Source of the DNA: Kibdelosporangium banguiense
GTDB lineage: Bacteria; Actinomycetota; Actinomycetes; Mycobacteriales; Pseudonocardiaceae
Assembly (NCBI RefSeq): GCF_017876405.1
Contig: NZ_JAGINW010000001.1
Coordinates: forward strand, 2,865,203-2,929,202
Direction of reading: 5' to 3'
DNA length: 64,000 nucleotides
A program made the translations under genes and the position numbers. Under the pieces are notes generated by a model. That model saw nothing but the letters and a program-made list of their open reading frames with translations. It did not search any database and was not told the origin of the DNA. Each line of letters starts with the position of its first letter. Position 1 is the stretch's first letter. This document shows, in pieces, positions 36,264-44,786 of the stretch.

Positions 36264-36938
36264 ATGACAGACCCGGCGTACGTCTCAATCGCAGGCGAGT
36301 ACGCGCGGAAGATCCGCAACGGCGAACTCCCACCCGGAATCCAGCTACCGAGCTATGCAGAGATCGCCACCCGGCACGGCGTCTCAGACATCGTCGTCCG
36401 GAAGGCTCTGGACCTACTCCAAGGTCAGGGACTCGTACGATCCGTACGGCGACGCGGCATCTTCGTGTCCGACCGCCCCAACCTCGTTCGCATCTCCCCA
36501 GAGCGTCAGATGGAGAGCGCGGAAACGACGTTCAGCAACGAGTCCACTCAACAGATTCAGGTTGACCGCGAAACCGAATCAGTTCCGGCCACTGATGAGC
36601 TAGCGGGGAACTTTGGCGTAACGGTGGGCGATGAGCTCACTCACGTCGTAACTCGTGCATCCGAAGATGGTCGGCCAATATCAATTTCGGATACGTTCCA
36701 GCCATCGAACGTATCCGGAATCTCCGCAGCAACCGATCTGGAGGAAGCTATCGCCGATCAGCTTCCAACGCCAGAGCATGCGGAATGGCTGGGAACGACA
36801 CCAGGAGATCTGGTTAAGACCGTGCGTCAGAGATTCATGACGGCCGACGGTCAAGTAATCATGATCTCGAATATTTCGTATCCGCGCGATCGATACGACT
36901 CGTTCGTGTTTCGAATGAAGCTGTCAGCCGACGCCTGA
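36264..36938 (+). CDS. GntR-family regulator of the AICE (KorSA-like, UTRA domain)
   Basis: A 224-residue HutC-type GntR repressor. The N-terminal winged helix runs from PAYVSIAGEYARKIRNGELP through LPSYAEIATRHGVSDIVVRK to GIFVSD. The UTRA ligand domain follows (~90-224, with VTRASEDGRPISISDTF). The position and type match pSAM2 KorSA, which represses transfer and replication genes. The ATG at 36264 has AAAGGA upstream; an ATG at 36240 would add eight residues. A strong terminator follows at 36966. Confidence 0.88.
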   Translation: MTDPAYVSIAGEYARKIRNGELPPGIQLPSYAEIATRHGVSDIVVRKALDLLQGQGLVRSVRRRGIFVSDRPNLVRISPERQMESAETTFSNESTQQIQVDRETESVPATDELAGNFGVTVGDELTHVVTRASEDGRPISISDTFQPSNVSGISAATDLEEAIADQLPTPEHAEWLGTTPGDLVKTVRQRFMTADGQVIMISNISYPRDRYDSFVFRMKLSADA

Positions 36939-36965
36939 AACTGTACACAGACGCGGAAGTCTTTT

Positions 36966-37004
36966 GAAGCCTGACTGGGTCACTCTGGCGCCCAGTCAGG
37001 CTTC
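36966..37004. terminator. strong terminator between the GntR gene and the methyltransferase-like gene
   Basis: A perfect 14-bp stem (GAAGCCTGACTGGG, 36966-36979, with its inverse at 36991-37004) and an 11-base loop. AAAAG on the complementary strand and TCTC on this one suit convergent termination. Confidence 0.8.
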
Positions 37005-37006
37005 TC

Positions 37007-37843
37007 TCACTTTCGCGCCCACCCCTGTGTCACATCACACAGATTCCACCACGACACATACTGCTCATCTTGTGATTCAAGCGTCCATGCGGTCGACAAC
37101 GCATCAAAGAACGCGTCGTCTCCAGTCTTCCCGCCTTGTGGCTCCCCGATGAATACCAGACGTTCGCCGCCCAACCTCTCAAATTCGCCAAGAGCTTGCG
37201 ACGCCATCGTGCTACCCCACCCAGGAGGCCAACACAGGAACAACACGTAGTCCGTAGGATCAGCAACCCGATTTGAGAACTCCTCAAGGTTGCCAACGTG
37301 GTGCCATACATCCTCCTGCCCGGCGACCGAAGGAAAGGACACGTTCTCGACCTTGTTGGGCGGTTCCGAGTCGTACGCCTCGACAACAAGCCCTGCCGTT
37401 GCCAGCTGTGCCGCCCAATACGCGCGACCAGCACCCATCTCTACTATCGGTCGGTCTGCGCAGAACTGCGACATCCATTCAACGGTCCCTGGCGACGGGA
37501 TTGCGTAGGCATAGGTAGCCTGCAAAATCATTTGTGCGTACGCCAGCCTAGGGCTTCCATCCGGGCGACCGCCGTTGACTACTTGGCGACCTTGATACTC
37601 GAATATCGACGGCGCAACGATGTCCCAGTACGGGTTCGTACTGTGCGCAGCGCCGCCGGTAACGTAGTGAACAAACCTCAAATCGAATGCCGCGTCGGCG
37701 GAATCGTCGCCTGTACCCCGTAGCTGGGGTGCCATATCTAGATACTCGGCTACCTTCGGATATTCGACACGAAGTCGCTGCTCATCATCAAGCAATGCCG
37801 CTAGCTCATTACGACGTTCCACGGTCAGCTTCAAGTCGGCCAC
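37007..37843 (-). CDS. SAM-dependent methyltransferase-like cargo protein
   Basis: About 278 residues with a class I methyltransferase motif I, DRPIVEMGAGRAYWAAQLAT (~136-155), and an acidic motif II ending, VEAYDSEPP. Later segments DYVLFLCWPPGWG and RLVFIGEPQGG fit the Rossmann core. The substrate is unknown. The start is uncertain: the frame is open to 38059, but that part is the 185-bp repeat and not protein-like. GTG 37843 (VADLKLTVERRNELA) or the TTG at 37882 are candidates, without a clear ribosome site. It lies outside the conserved AICE modules, so it is likely cargo. Confidence 0.7.
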   Translation of the reverse strand: MADLKLTVERRNELAALLDDEQRLRVEYPKVAEYLDMAPQLRGTGDDSADAAFDLRFVHYVTGGAAHSTNPYWDIVAPSIFEYQGRQVVNGGRPDGSPRLAYAQMILQATYAYAIPSPGTVEWMSQFCADRPIVEMGAGRAYWAAQLATAGLVVEAYDSEPPNKVENVSFPSVAGQEDVWHHVGNLEEFSNRVADPTDYVLFLCWPPGWGSTMASQALGEFERLGGERLVFIGEPQGGKTGDDAFFDALSTAWTLESQDEQYVSWWNLCDVTQGWARK

Positions 37844-37910
37844 AGGCTTAATTGTCGCATGCCTGGATTGCAGCCTGTCTATCAACGCCCCTTGGCACGA
37901 AAAGACGATA

Positions 37911-38096
37911 GGTGGCGCCGTGGGCGCCGCTCTTGTTGGTCGGGTAGTTGTCGTTGTGGGTTGCGGTGTTCGACCCGGCTGACCGGACCGGCCTGCCGGC
38001 GGGGACCTCTCGGGCATCGGTGATATCGGTAAGTCGGTAAGGCTGCAGGTCAGAGGCATGTTGATCAGTAATCCGGTCGGTAATCCTCGGTAAGGT
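37911..38096 (-). repeat. long ACCGA repeat, copy A (inverse orientation)
   Basis: An 81-bp core (38016-38096) and a further ~105 bp recur inverted as copy D (39350-39532). Read on the minus strand the core is TTACCGAGGATTACCGACC, then an ATTACTGATCAACATGCC segment, ending in a second ACCGA cluster. The outer end has the palindrome GGCGCC-GTG-GGCGCC. Confidence 0.85.
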
Positions 38097-38177
38097 GGCC
38101 CGCTTAGAGCGGCTGTATCGCCTGGGGACGAACATCAAGGCCGATGGACGGTGCCGCCATCCGTTCGCACAATTCGG

Positions 38178-38378
38178 TCAGCGACGCGTGACCGCCGCTT
38201 CGAGCCGGAGGCCGCTGCCGGTGATGGCCAGCAGCACGGCCAGTACGTTCATCTGCGCGTTCGGCGACGAGCCGACCATTTCCAGCAGAACGATCACGAA
38301 GGCCGCGACCAGCAGCATGGTTCCCAACGCAGCGTTCCAAGCTTCCTTGGTGCGTTCGTTGCTTGTCATGAGCGCCAT
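38178..38378 (-). CDS. small two-helix membrane protein
   Basis: 66 residues with two hydrophobic helices (GTMLLVAAFVIVLLEMVG and MNVLAVLLAITGSGLRL). It lies between repeat copies A and B. The start may be ATG 38378 or 38369; neither has a good ribosome site. The other frame over the same bases has no protein-like features. No family recognised. Confidence 0.5.
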   Translation of the reverse strand: MALMTSNERTKEAWNAALGTMLLVAAFVIVLLEMVGSSPNAQMNVLAVLLAITGSGLRLEAAVTRR

Positions 38379-38464
38379 ACTGCCAAGAGGTGACCCGTGA
38401 CGTGCGTGATCCGTTCCTGTTGGCCGTTAGGTAATGGTTGTCGTCCACCCGGGGCCCGTCGGAC

Positions 38465-38546
38465 ATCGGTGATATCGGTAATCTCGGTAAGGTTGCAGGT
38501 CAAAGGCATGTTGATCAGTAATCCGGTCGGTAATCCTCGGTAAGGT
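38465..38546 (-). repeat. 81/82-bp ACCGA repeat, copy B (inverse orientation)
   Basis: Same orientation as copy A and nearly identical over its core (TGTTGATCAGTAATCCGGTC and the flanking TCGGTAA units). It lacks the outer 105-bp extension. It is the left neighbour of the hairpin at 38604. Confidence 0.85.
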
Positions 38547-38603
38547 GATCTAGCCCCTTGCCGATGTCTGCCCTTCCGGGCGTGGATCAGGGCGACCAGG
38601 GAT

Positions 38604-38724
38604 GAGATGCCCCGCCCCCATTTGCTGCGTGTTGGCCTGGTTGCCAGGCCTACCGGTTTGTCACGGGGGCTGGTAGGTGGGGGTGGCGCGGTGACGGCCG
38701 CCCGGCGGGGGGCGGGGGCATCTC
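38604..38724. repeat. long inverted repeat/hairpin in the repeat nest
   Basis: GAGATGCCCCGCCCCC (38604-38619) pairs with GGGGGCGGGGGCATCTC at the right end (to 38724) with one extra G. It encloses about 88 bases that hold a second stem, GGCCTGG-TTG-CCAGGCC (38634-38650). No gene fits in 38379-38896. The structure lies centrally between copies B and C. Confidence 0.7.
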
Positions 38725-38812
38725 ACTGACCTAACCCCAGCGTGACCGCCACCAGTAGGCGTAGCCAGTGACCGGGTGGACGACTACCGTCAGCGTGATG
38801 CTGGCGTAGATC

Positions 38813-38893
38813 ACCTTACCGAGGATTACCGACCGGATTACTGATCAACATGCCCCTGACCAGCAACCTCACCGACTTACCGATATCACCGAT
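38813..38893 (+). repeat. 81-bp ACCGA repeat, copy C
   Basis: Direct-orientation copy opening ACCTTACCGAGGATTACCGA and ending ACTTACCGATATCACCGAT. It is inverted relative to copy B across the hairpin. Its end abuts the stop codon of the coiled-coil gene (38897). Confidence 0.85.
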
Positions 38894-38896
38894 GTC

Positions 38897-39100
38897 CTAC
38901 TCGGCCGACTCGTCGTCGTCCGGTTCGATGGTGATGCCCCGATCAGTCAGAAGCGCCTGAACCGCGCGCTTGAGCCACCTCACGTCATCGCGAGTTTCGA
39001 TCACGGTGGTGATGATCGCGGTCACGTCCTCCTCGACACGCTGCGCCCGCGACTCCAGACCGCGCACCCTGGCCTCAAGGTCAGCGAAGGTTGTAGCCAT
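38897..39100 (-). CDS. small coiled-coil protein
   Basis: 67 residues from the ATG at 39100 (MATTFADLEARVRGLESRAQ). Heptad-like spacing of hydrophobics continues through VEEDVTAIITTVIETRDDVR, and the tail is acidic (IEPDDDESAE). There is no recognised family. Its position inside the repeat nest suggests a role in element maintenance, by context only. The start lacks a strong ribosome site. Confidence 0.55.
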   Translation of the reverse strand: MATTFADLEARVRGLESRAQRVEEDVTAIITTVIETRDDVRWLKRAVQALLTDRGITIEPDDDESAE

Positions 39101-39243
39101 GACCGTGAACACTACCCATCCCGCCCGTGCTTGGGTGGACTGAGACAGCGCGAGGTCACCTCGTTCCCGGGGATCGGCAGCGTGACGGCGTATCCGACAG
39201 GCTCCCGGCATGACAACACGCCGTAGAGGCACACGACCACATA

Positions 39244-39259
39244 CCCCCTGATCAGGGGG
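39244..39259. promoter_or_regulatory. 16-bp perfect palindrome
   Basis: CCCCCTGATCAGGGGG lies between copies C and D. Its TGATCA centre also occurs in each 81-bp repeat (ACTGATCAACATG). It is a possible protein-binding site of the same locus. Confidence 0.45.
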
Positions 39260-39349
39260 CATCCAGGCGACCACGCAGAGACCCCCGGGGATTCAGCCTC
39301 TCTTTATCGCCCACATTGCCGACGGCACACCCGGCGAGTCATGATCGTA

Positions 39350-39532
39350 TTACCGAGGATTACTGACGAGATTACTGATCAACATGCCTTTGACCTGCAA
39401 CCTTACCGAATTACCGATATCACCGATACCCGAGAGGTACCCCAGACCGTCCTACCCCGGACGGCCGGGCCGGGCAGCGCAACCCACAACGACAACCACC
39501 CGACCAACAAGAGCGGCGCCCACGGCGCCACC
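39350..39532 (+). repeat. long ACCGA repeat, copy D
   Basis: Direct-orientation counterpart of copy A, with core 39350-39427. Its extension includes GCAACCCACAACGACAACCA and ends in GGCGCC-CAC-GGCGCC. Between 39101 and 39705 I see this repeat, the 16-bp palindrome, one arm site and a terminator, but no gene. Confidence 0.85.
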
Positions 39533-39589
39533 AATGTCGTTGCGTTGGCGACGGCCCCCACGGGATGCAGGACCGGGGGTGGGATATGG

Positions 39590-39606
39590 CCCACGGATGG
39601 CCCACG
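39590..39606. promoter_or_regulatory. putative integrase arm site near attR
   Basis: CCCACGGATGGCCCACG is identical to 24729-24745 and lies 100 bases inside attR. Together with the left-end copies it frames the element. Confidence 0.6.
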
Positions 39607-39654
39607 GACAGCCGCTCACGGCTGGATACGGCCGGACATCCCGTACACCACAGC

Positions 39655-39697
39655 AAACGACCCCTTGACCTGTCTTGCCTGGTCAGGGGGTCGTTTT
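39655..39697. terminator. terminator downstream of tRNA-Tyr at attR
   Basis: AAACGACCCCTTGACC pairs with GGTCAGGGGGTCGTTT (one wobble) around a short loop. T- or A-rich ends occur on both sides. It would end the tRNA-Tyr transcript on the minus strand. Confidence 0.7.
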
Positions 39698-39705
39698 CCC
39701 AGGTG

Positions 39706-39754
39706 TGGCGGGTGACGGATTTGAACCGCCGTAGCTTGCGCGGCTGATTTACAG
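39706..39754. repeat. attR core (49-bp direct repeat)
   Basis: Identical to 24602-24650. It comprises the 3' acceptor arm, T-arm, variable arm and part of the anticodon arm of tRNA-Tyr, so integration leaves a complete tRNA gene here. Confidence 0.9.
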
Positions 39755-39786
39755 TCAGCTCCCTTTGGCCACTCGGGCAACCCGCC
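39706..39786 (-). tRNA. tRNA-Tyr (GTA)
   Basis: Read on the minus strand, GGCGGGT (39786-39780) pairs with ACCCGCC. The anticodon loop is CTGTAAA with anticodon GTA, and a long variable arm marks a class II tRNA. CCA is not encoded. Its 3' 49 bases are the element's attR core. Confidence 0.93.
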
Positions 39787-39889
39787 TGGGTAGGAGAACC
39801 ATACCTGGCCGGGTTGGGGTGTTGACGGGGGGTGTCCCGGTAGGCTCTTGGGGGCGTTTGGCCAGGAGTGAGTCGGAGGTGCGTGAGAG

Positions 39890-40381
39890 GTGGCGGACCC
39901 GTCGTTCGACGTGGTGAGCAAGGTTGACCGGCAGGAGGTGACCAACGCGATCAACCAGGCAGGCAAGGAGTTGTCGACGAGGTTCGACTTCCGTGGCACT
40001 GGGGCTGAGATCAGCTGGACCGGGGAGGAGTCGATCTCTGTTCAGGCGGAGACCGAGGAGCGGTGCCTGGCGGCCATCGAGGTCTTCAAGGAGAAGCTGA
40101 TCAAGCGGGGCATCTCGCTGAAGGCTTTCGACGCTGAGGAGCCCAAGCCGTCGGGCAAGATCTACAAGGCGTCCGGGTCGATTGTCCAGGGCATCGCGGC
40201 CGACAAGGCCAAGGAGATCGCGAAGGCCATCCGGGACAACGGGCCCAAGGGTGTGCAGGCGCAGATCCAGGGTGACCAGTTGCGGGTCTCCGGCAAGAAG
40301 AAGGATCACTTGCAGGACGTGATCGCCCTGCTCAAGGACAAGGACTTCGGCATCGCCCTCCAGTTCACCAACTACCGGTGA
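39890..40381 (+). CDS. yajQ: YajQ-family nucleotide (c-di-GMP) binding protein
   Basis: A 163-residue protein of the YajQ/UPF0234 family, two ferredoxin-like folds. Some members bind cyclic di-GMP and act as effectors, but this has not been shown for all. Diagnostic segments are [19 protein letters not shown] (~3-21), STRFDFRGT (~29-37) and the C-terminal [12 protein letters not shown]. The GTG follows GGAGG at 39875. The stop overlaps the next ATG by one base (TGATG). Confidence 0.93.
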   Translation: MADPSFDVVSKVDRQEVTNAINQAGKELSTRFDFRGTGAEISWTGEESISVQAETEERCLAAIEVFKEKLIKRGISLKAFDAEEPKPSGKIYKASGSIVQGIAADKAKEIAKAIRDNGPKGVQAQIQGDQLRVSGKKKDHLQDVIALLKDKDFGIALQFTNYR

Positions 40382-41274
40382 TGCGCGGGATCGTGCTGGC
40401 CGGGGGCAGCGGCACCCGGCTTCACCCGATCACGCAGGCGGTCTCCAAGCAGCTGCTTCCGGTGTACGACAAGCCGATGATCTATTACCCGATCTCGGTG
40501 CTCATGCTGGCCGGGGTGCGCGACATCCTGGTCATCTCCACCCCTGCTGACCTGCCGAGTTTCCGGCGGTTGCTGGGGGATGGGTCGCAGTTCGGCGTGC
40601 GTTTCGAGTATGCCGAGCAGGCTGCTCCCAACGGGCTGGCCGAGGCGTTCATCATCGGTGAACATTTCGTTGGTGATGATGATGTCGCGCTTGTGCTGGG
40701 CGACAACATTTTCTATGGCCAGGGGTTCTCGGGCGTGCTCAAGCGGGAGGCGAGCGCGATCGGCGGTGCCGTGCTGTTCGGGTATCCGGTCAAGGATCCG
40801 GAGCGGTACGGGGTGGGTGAGGTGGATGCGGCCGGCCGGCTTGTGTCCATTGAGGAGAAGCCTGCCGTTGCTCGGTCCAACAAGGCCATCACCGGGCTTT
40901 ACTTCTACGACAACCAGGTTGTCGGGATCGCCAAGGGGCTCAAACCCTCGCCGCGGGGCGAGCTGGAGATCACCGATGTCAACCTGGCCTATCTGCGTCA
41001 GAACCGGGCCAAGCTGATCGATCTGGGCCGTGGTTTCGCGTGGCTGGATACCGGCACGCATGATTCGCTGCTGGAGGCCGGTCAGTTCGTGCAGGTCCTG
41101 GAGCACCGGCAAGGTGTCCGCATCGCCTGCCTGGAAGAGATCGCGCTGGTCATGGGGTACATCGACGCGGATCAGTGTTTCGCGCTGGGGGCGCGGCTGG
41201 CCAAGTCCGGGTATGGCGACTATGTGATGTCGGTGGCCAAGGCAGGGCTGTCGGCGGGGTCATCGGGGAGCTAG
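40381..41274 (+). CDS. rmlA: glucose-1-phosphate thymidylyltransferase
   Basis: The first enzyme of dTDP-sugar (dTDP-rhamnose) synthesis; it joins dTTP and glucose-1-phosphate. About 297 residues. The nucleotidyltransferase signature [16 protein letters not shown] (~3-18) and [14 protein letters not shown] (~24-37) are followed by [12 protein letters not shown] and [19 protein letters not shown] is typical of the long RmlA form. It is coupled to yajQ. Its 3' end overlaps the convergent gene by 15 bases. No rmlB/C/D is in the window. Confidence 0.94.
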   Translation: MRGIVLAGGSGTRLHPITQAVSKQLLPVYDKPMIYYPISVLMLAGVRDILVISTPADLPSFRRLLGDGSQFGVRFEYAEQAAPNGLAEAFIIGEHFVGDDDVALVLGDNIFYGQGFSGVLKREASAIGGAVLFGYPVKDPERYGVGEVDAAGRLVSIEEKPAVARSNKAITGLYFYDNQVVGIAKGLKPSPRGELEITDVNLAYLRQNRAKLIDLGRGFAWLDTGTHDSLLEAGQFVQVLEHRQGVRIACLEEIALVMGYIDADQCFALGARLAKSGYGDYVMSVAKAGLSAGSSGS

Positions 41275-42204
41275 CGTCGGGCCGGCGTCGAGCAGGTCGT
41301 AGCCGAGTTCGACGTCGCCCCGGATCATCACGTCGACCGCGCGGGGCTCCCGCCGGCCGCCCATCAGCAGGCAGTACTCGGTCACGTCCATGGTCATCTC
41401 CACGGTGACGCCTAGGTCGGGTTCGCCGAGCGGCAGGGACCAGATGCCGCCGCCGTTGCCTGACAGCACAAGCCGTACGACGTTGCCTGGGCGTACAACT
41501 CGTCGGCATTCGGCGGCGTGCGGGAGTAGGCGTGCGGCGAAATCGGCGATGGTGTGCATGTGCGCGGGTGGCGGTGGGGGCAGGTTCTTCTGGGTGACGA
41601 GCGCTATGTCGCGGGCATGGATCCACGTTTCGAACGCGCGGGACACCATGAGGTCTGCGGGCAGTGGCCGTGTGACGAGTTCGTTGCAGATCGCGTGGGC
41701 TTGCTCGCGCCAACCGGGCCACGCGCGGTCTCGTTTACGCGGCATGGCAAGCAGGACTTCTGTCCGTGAGTCGGGGTCCGCGTCCGGGGCGACCGCGGGG
41801 TGGACGTGCAGGCCCAGCTTGTCGGCGACGAGGTTGTCCGTCGCGGTCAGGTGGATCACGAGGTCGAGCACGCTCCATTGATCGTGCGCGACCACGCCTG
41901 TCCATTGATGCGCGTCGAGTTCGTGCAGCAGCGCGTTGAGCGCTGAGACTGCCGCCGCGTACGCCTGGGCGTACGACGGAACAGGCTGTCTGCCGGCGAC
42001 GGCAAGGACCTTGTCACGTATGGACTTTGATGGCTGAGCGTCAGACCGGGCGAGGCCCTCAGCTGCTGTGCTCAGTACACGGACCTCAGCGCGGCACGTT
42101 TCGCACGTACGTAAGTGTGCGTCGACTGAGCGGGCCTCGTGTCTGTCGCACGCGTGGACCGTCCACGCAGCCAACAGTGACGTCACCGTGGCGTGTTCGC
42201 TCAC
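41260..42204 (-). CDS. zinc-finger anti-sigma-like / mycothiol-dependent isomerase-domain fusion
   Basis: 314 residues. The N-terminal ~45 residues carry an anti-sigma zinc motif, [10 protein letters not shown] (HxxxCxxC). The larger C-terminal part is a maleylpyruvate isomerase N-terminal (DinB-like MDMPI) domain with [31 protein letters not shown] and a separate C-terminal sterol-carrier-like region. The GTG start overlaps the sigma factor stop, so it most likely regulates that sigma factor. The fused domain might sense thiols through mycothiol; that is inference. Confidence 0.82.
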   Translation of the reverse strand: MSEHATVTSLLAAWTVHACDRHEARSVDAHLRTCETCRAEVRVLSTAAEGLARSDAQPSKSIRDKVLAVAGRQPVPSYAQAYAAAVSALNALLHELDAHQWTGVVAHDQWSVLDLVIHLTATDNLVADKLGLHVHPAVAPDADPDSRTEVLLAMPRKRDRAWPGWREQAHAICNELVTRPLPADLMVSRAFETWIHARDIALVTQKNLPPPPPAHMHTIADFAARLLPHAAECRRVVRPGNVVRLVLSGNGGGIWSLPLGEPDLGVTVEMTMDVTEYCLLMGGRREPRAVDVMIRGDVELGYDLLDAGPTLAPR

Positions 42205-42659
42205 AGGTTGGCCGCCAGGTCGCGCAGGCCCGCGCGCAGCCGAGATTTCGCTGTATTCGCGGGGATGCCCAGTTCGATCGCCACCTGCTGATATGTCCGG
42301 CCGTGGAAGTACGCGAGCTCGATCGCCTGTCTGGTCAGCTCAGGCAGCGCGGCCAGCGCCACGGGCCGTTCCGGTTCCACTCGCTGCGCCGGAATGTTGT
42401 TGTCACGCAACCATTCCACCGATCTTCGGTGTGCCTGCATGGCCAGCCATCCTCGCAGGCTCGCCTGACCCGGATCGTAGGCGAGTGGCCGATCCCATAG
42501 GCCCACGAACGCCTCGACGGTTATTTCCTCGGCGACCGTCGCGTCGCATGTGACGGCGAGGGCGACTGCGTAGACCGTGCCGCTGTACAGGTCGTACACG
42601 TCAGCCAACGCGTCCTGGTCGCCGTAGGCCAGCCGTTGCCGGATGTCGCTGTCCCGCAT
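42201..42659 (-). CDS. ECF-type RNA polymerase sigma factor
   Basis: A 152-residue sigma-70-family factor. Region 2 includes ALADVYDLYSGTVYAVALAV and the AEEITVEAFVGLWDRP segment (~40-56). Region 4 has a helix-turn-helix, ELTRQAIELAYFHGRTYQQV followed by LGIPANTAKSRLRAGLRDL. The ATG at 42659 follows GGGATGG. It is coupled to the zinc-finger partner by GTGA, the classic sigma/anti-sigma arrangement. Confidence 0.9.
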   Translation of the reverse strand: MRDSDIRQRLAYGDQDALADVYDLYSGTVYAVALAVTCDATVAEEITVEAFVGLWDRPLAYDPGQASLRGWLAMQAHRRSVEWLRDNNIPAQRVEPERPVALAALPELTRQAIELAYFHGRTYQQVAIELGIPANTAKSRLRAGLRDLAANL

Positions 42660-42705
42660 GACTCGGACCATCCCAGTGGCGGAGCCGCAATTACACCGCC
42701 AGACG

Positions 42706-43563
42706 TCACAGCCGGCGGCCGGCGATGTCCTCCAGTCGCCGGATTCGGTCGGCAATCGGCGGATGGGTGTTGAACAACCGCGCCAGGTTCTCCCCGGACC
42801 GGAAGGGGTTGGCGATCATCAGATGTGACTGGGAGACCACGGCCGGCTCGGGCACAAGCGGCGCGTTCTGCGTGCCGCGCTCGAGTTTGCGCAGCGCCGA
42901 CGCCAGGGCAAGTGGGTCGCCGGTCAGCTCAGCGCCGGATTCGTCGGCTTGGTACTCCCGCGACCTGCTCACGGCCATCTTGACCACGCCGGCCGCGACC
43001 GGGCCGATGATCGCGATCACCAGCATCGCCAGCGGGTTGGGCCGGTCTTCGTCGCCGCCGAAGCCGAAGATCATCGCGAAGCTCGCCAGGAAGCTGATCA
43101 CGCTGGCCAGCGCGCCCGCGACGCACGAAATGAGAATGTCGCGGTTGTAGACGTGAGAGAGCTCGTGCCCGAGGACCGCACGCAGTTCGCGCTCGTCCAA
43201 CAGCTCCAAGATCCCGGTGGTGCAGCAGACCGCTGCGTTACGCGGGTTGCGGCCTGTCGCGAAGGCGTTCGGCGCCTGCGTCGGGCTGATGTACAGCCGC
43301 GGCATCGGCTGACGCGCTGTGTTCGCCAGTTCGCGAACGATCCGGTACATCGCAGGCTGTTCCCATTGGGATACAGCGCGTGCACGCATCGCCCGCAGTG
43401 CGATCTTGTCGGAGTTGAAGAACGCGTACACGTTCACGCCGAGCGCGACGAGCACCCCGATGACTAGGGCCGCGGTGCCGAACAGCGAGCTGATCAGCAC
43501 GATGAGGGCGCTCATGCCACCAAGCAAGAGCGCTGTCTTCAACCCGTTGTAGTGCTTGTGCAC
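42706..43563 (-). CDS. htpX: M48-family membrane zinc metalloprotease HtpX
   Basis: A 285-residue membrane protease of quality control. Two helices lie at the N-terminus. The zinc site is HELSH (~131-135), with the third ligand in [16 protein letters not shown] second hydrophobic pair lies between them, and the C-terminal [15 protein letters not shown] box is conserved. The GTG at 43563 has GGAGGG five bases upstream. It lies 47 bases upstream of the sigma factor gene on the same strand and could be co-transcribed with it. Confidence 0.93.
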   Translation of the reverse strand: MHKHYNGLKTALLLGGMSALIVLISSLFGTAALVIGVLVALGVNVYAFFNSDKIALRAMRARAVSQWEQPAMYRIVRELANTARQPMPRLYISPTQAPNAFATGRNPRNAAVCCTTGILELLDERELRAVLGHELSHVYNRDILISCVAGALASVISFLASFAMIFGFGGDEDRPNPLAMLVIAIIGPVAAGVVKMAVSRSREYQADESGAELTGDPLALASALRKLERGTQNAPLVPEPAVVSQSHLMIANPFRSGENLARLFNTHPPIADRIRRLEDIAGRRL

Positions 43564-43622
43564 GGTCCCTCCTTCCCACAGTCCCTTGGAAAACAACGCT
43601 GTTCCAGGACGGGAAGTTCCTG

Positions 43623-44363
43623 TTAGGACCCGGCGTGACCCATCCGCCAGTACGTGGCAGGCCGCACACTGCCCCGCTCGACGCCCCGCCGGACCAAGGT
43701 TTCCCGCACGTCCTGCATCACCTGGCGCTCGCCGGCGGCCCACACTGCCGGCTTGCCCGCCGGGAACCCGGCCGCCTCGATCACCTTGACCAGTTCGCCC
43801 CGGTCCACCCAGGTCACATCCAGGTCCTGCTGCTCGTCGGCGTTCTCGATCTCGACGAACGCCTTGATCGTCGCGCCGGGCAGCTCCCGCATGATCGCGT
43901 CGATGGCCGGCAATGCTGTCTCGTCACCTATCAACAGGTGCCAGTCCGCGGCGGGATCCGGCCGGTACGCGGGCGACGGCCCGACGAAGATCACCTCGTC
44001 GCCTGGCTGAGCGTACGCCGCCCACCTGGATGCCGGGCCGTGATCACCGTGCAGCACGAAGTCGAAGTCGATCTCGTTGGCCACTGGGTCGTGCCGGCGG
44101 ATCGTGTAACTGCGCATGTACGGCCGGACGCGTGACATAGCCGCTCGCGCGGTCTCCAGGGTCAGCGGTTCGGGCAGGTCAGCACCTGGTTCGTAGAGGT
44201 ACAGCATCACGTTCTCGTCCGTGCCCGCGCCGACGAAGTCGTCGATCTGCGGGCCGCCGACAGTGATCCTGGCCATCCGCGGTGTCACTCGTTGCGTCCG
44301 GATCACCGGCGCCCGCCACAACTTGGTGGGCTGCCGCCGGGCACGCCGCCGTTCAGTACTCAT
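43623..44363 (-). CDS. siderophore-interacting protein (FAD ferric-chelate reductase)
   Basis: 246 residues of the SIP family, which reduces ferric siderophores in the cytoplasm with an FAD-binding beta-barrel and an NAD(P)H domain. The FAD segment [11 protein letters not shown] (~75-85) and [11 protein letters not shown] (~103-113) are conserved, and the C-terminal half contains [12 protein letters not shown] and [14 protein letters not shown]. The ATG at 44363 is the most likely start, though its ribosome site is weak. No siderophore genes are nearby. Confidence 0.88.
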   Translation of the reverse strand: MSTERRRARRQPTKLWRAPVIRTQRVTPRMARITVGGPQIDDFVGAGTDENVMLYLYEPGADLPEPLTLETARAAMSRVRPYMRSYTIRRHDPVANEIDFDFVLHGDHGPASRWAAYAQPGDEVIFVGPSPAYRPDPAADWHLLIGDETALPAIDAIMRELPGATIKAFVEIENADEQQDLDVTWVDRGELVKVIEAAGFPAGKPAVWAAGERQVMQDVRETLVRRGVERGSVRPATYWRMGHAGS

Positions 44364-44786
44364 CAGGGCCAAATGTACGGCCACGCCCGATTCCACCACG
44401 CGGATACGTAGTCCGGCATTCAACCGTACGGGCGTACTTCAGTGTGGCCGCGATAACAGGACGGTCTCGACGCGGTTGCTGACCGGATAAAGTCCATGTC
44501 GCGGCGCACTTCTGCCGCGGAATCTTCGCTGTCAGCCGGTTTCGGCGTGGAAACTTCGCCGTGCGTTCGAGGGGTTGGAAAGTGATCAACGTGACCTGTC
44601 CGGTACACCCCGAACGGTGCTGGTCGTCACCGGTCTGCGAGGTCGAACGGGACTCTGCGCCGTCGGAATGGGTGGCTATTTCGCCTGATCGGGGTACAGT
44701 GGCCCGACTAATCAAGCAGTGGTGACGCTGTGGTGATGTCGCGACGGACCCAAGATGCCCGTACCCCGGTCGGACGAGGAGGCGGC
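44364..44786. other. intergenic region, no gene seen
   Basis: Divergent promoter region between the siderophore-interacting gene and the EAL gene. I see only a possible -10 element (TACAGT, 44694-44699) in front of the EAL gene. No repeat or hairpin is convincing. Confidence 0.4.

Larger units (their letters stand above)
24602..39754. mobile_element. actinomycete integrative and conjugative element (AICE) in tRNA-Tyr
   Basis: About 15.1 kb is bounded by perfect 49-bp att repeats, the right one inside tRNA-Tyr. The content is that of an AICE. Integration uses int and xis next to attL. Replication uses Prim-Pol plus a DUF3631 helicase-like protein. Transfer uses a single FtsK-type TraB with Spd-like membrane proteins rather than a type IV system. 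Control lies with a GntR-type regulator. Accessory genes are a C5 methyltransferase, several Cys-rich small proteins and a SAM-dependent methyltransferase-like gene. All core genes look intact, so excision and transfer may still be possible. Confidence 0.92.

Noticed and set aside
38104..38466. 120-codon minus-strand frame between repeats A and B
   Set aside because: No hydrophobic or domain pattern; the overlapping 66-codon frame (38178-38378) with two membrane helices is the better candidate.
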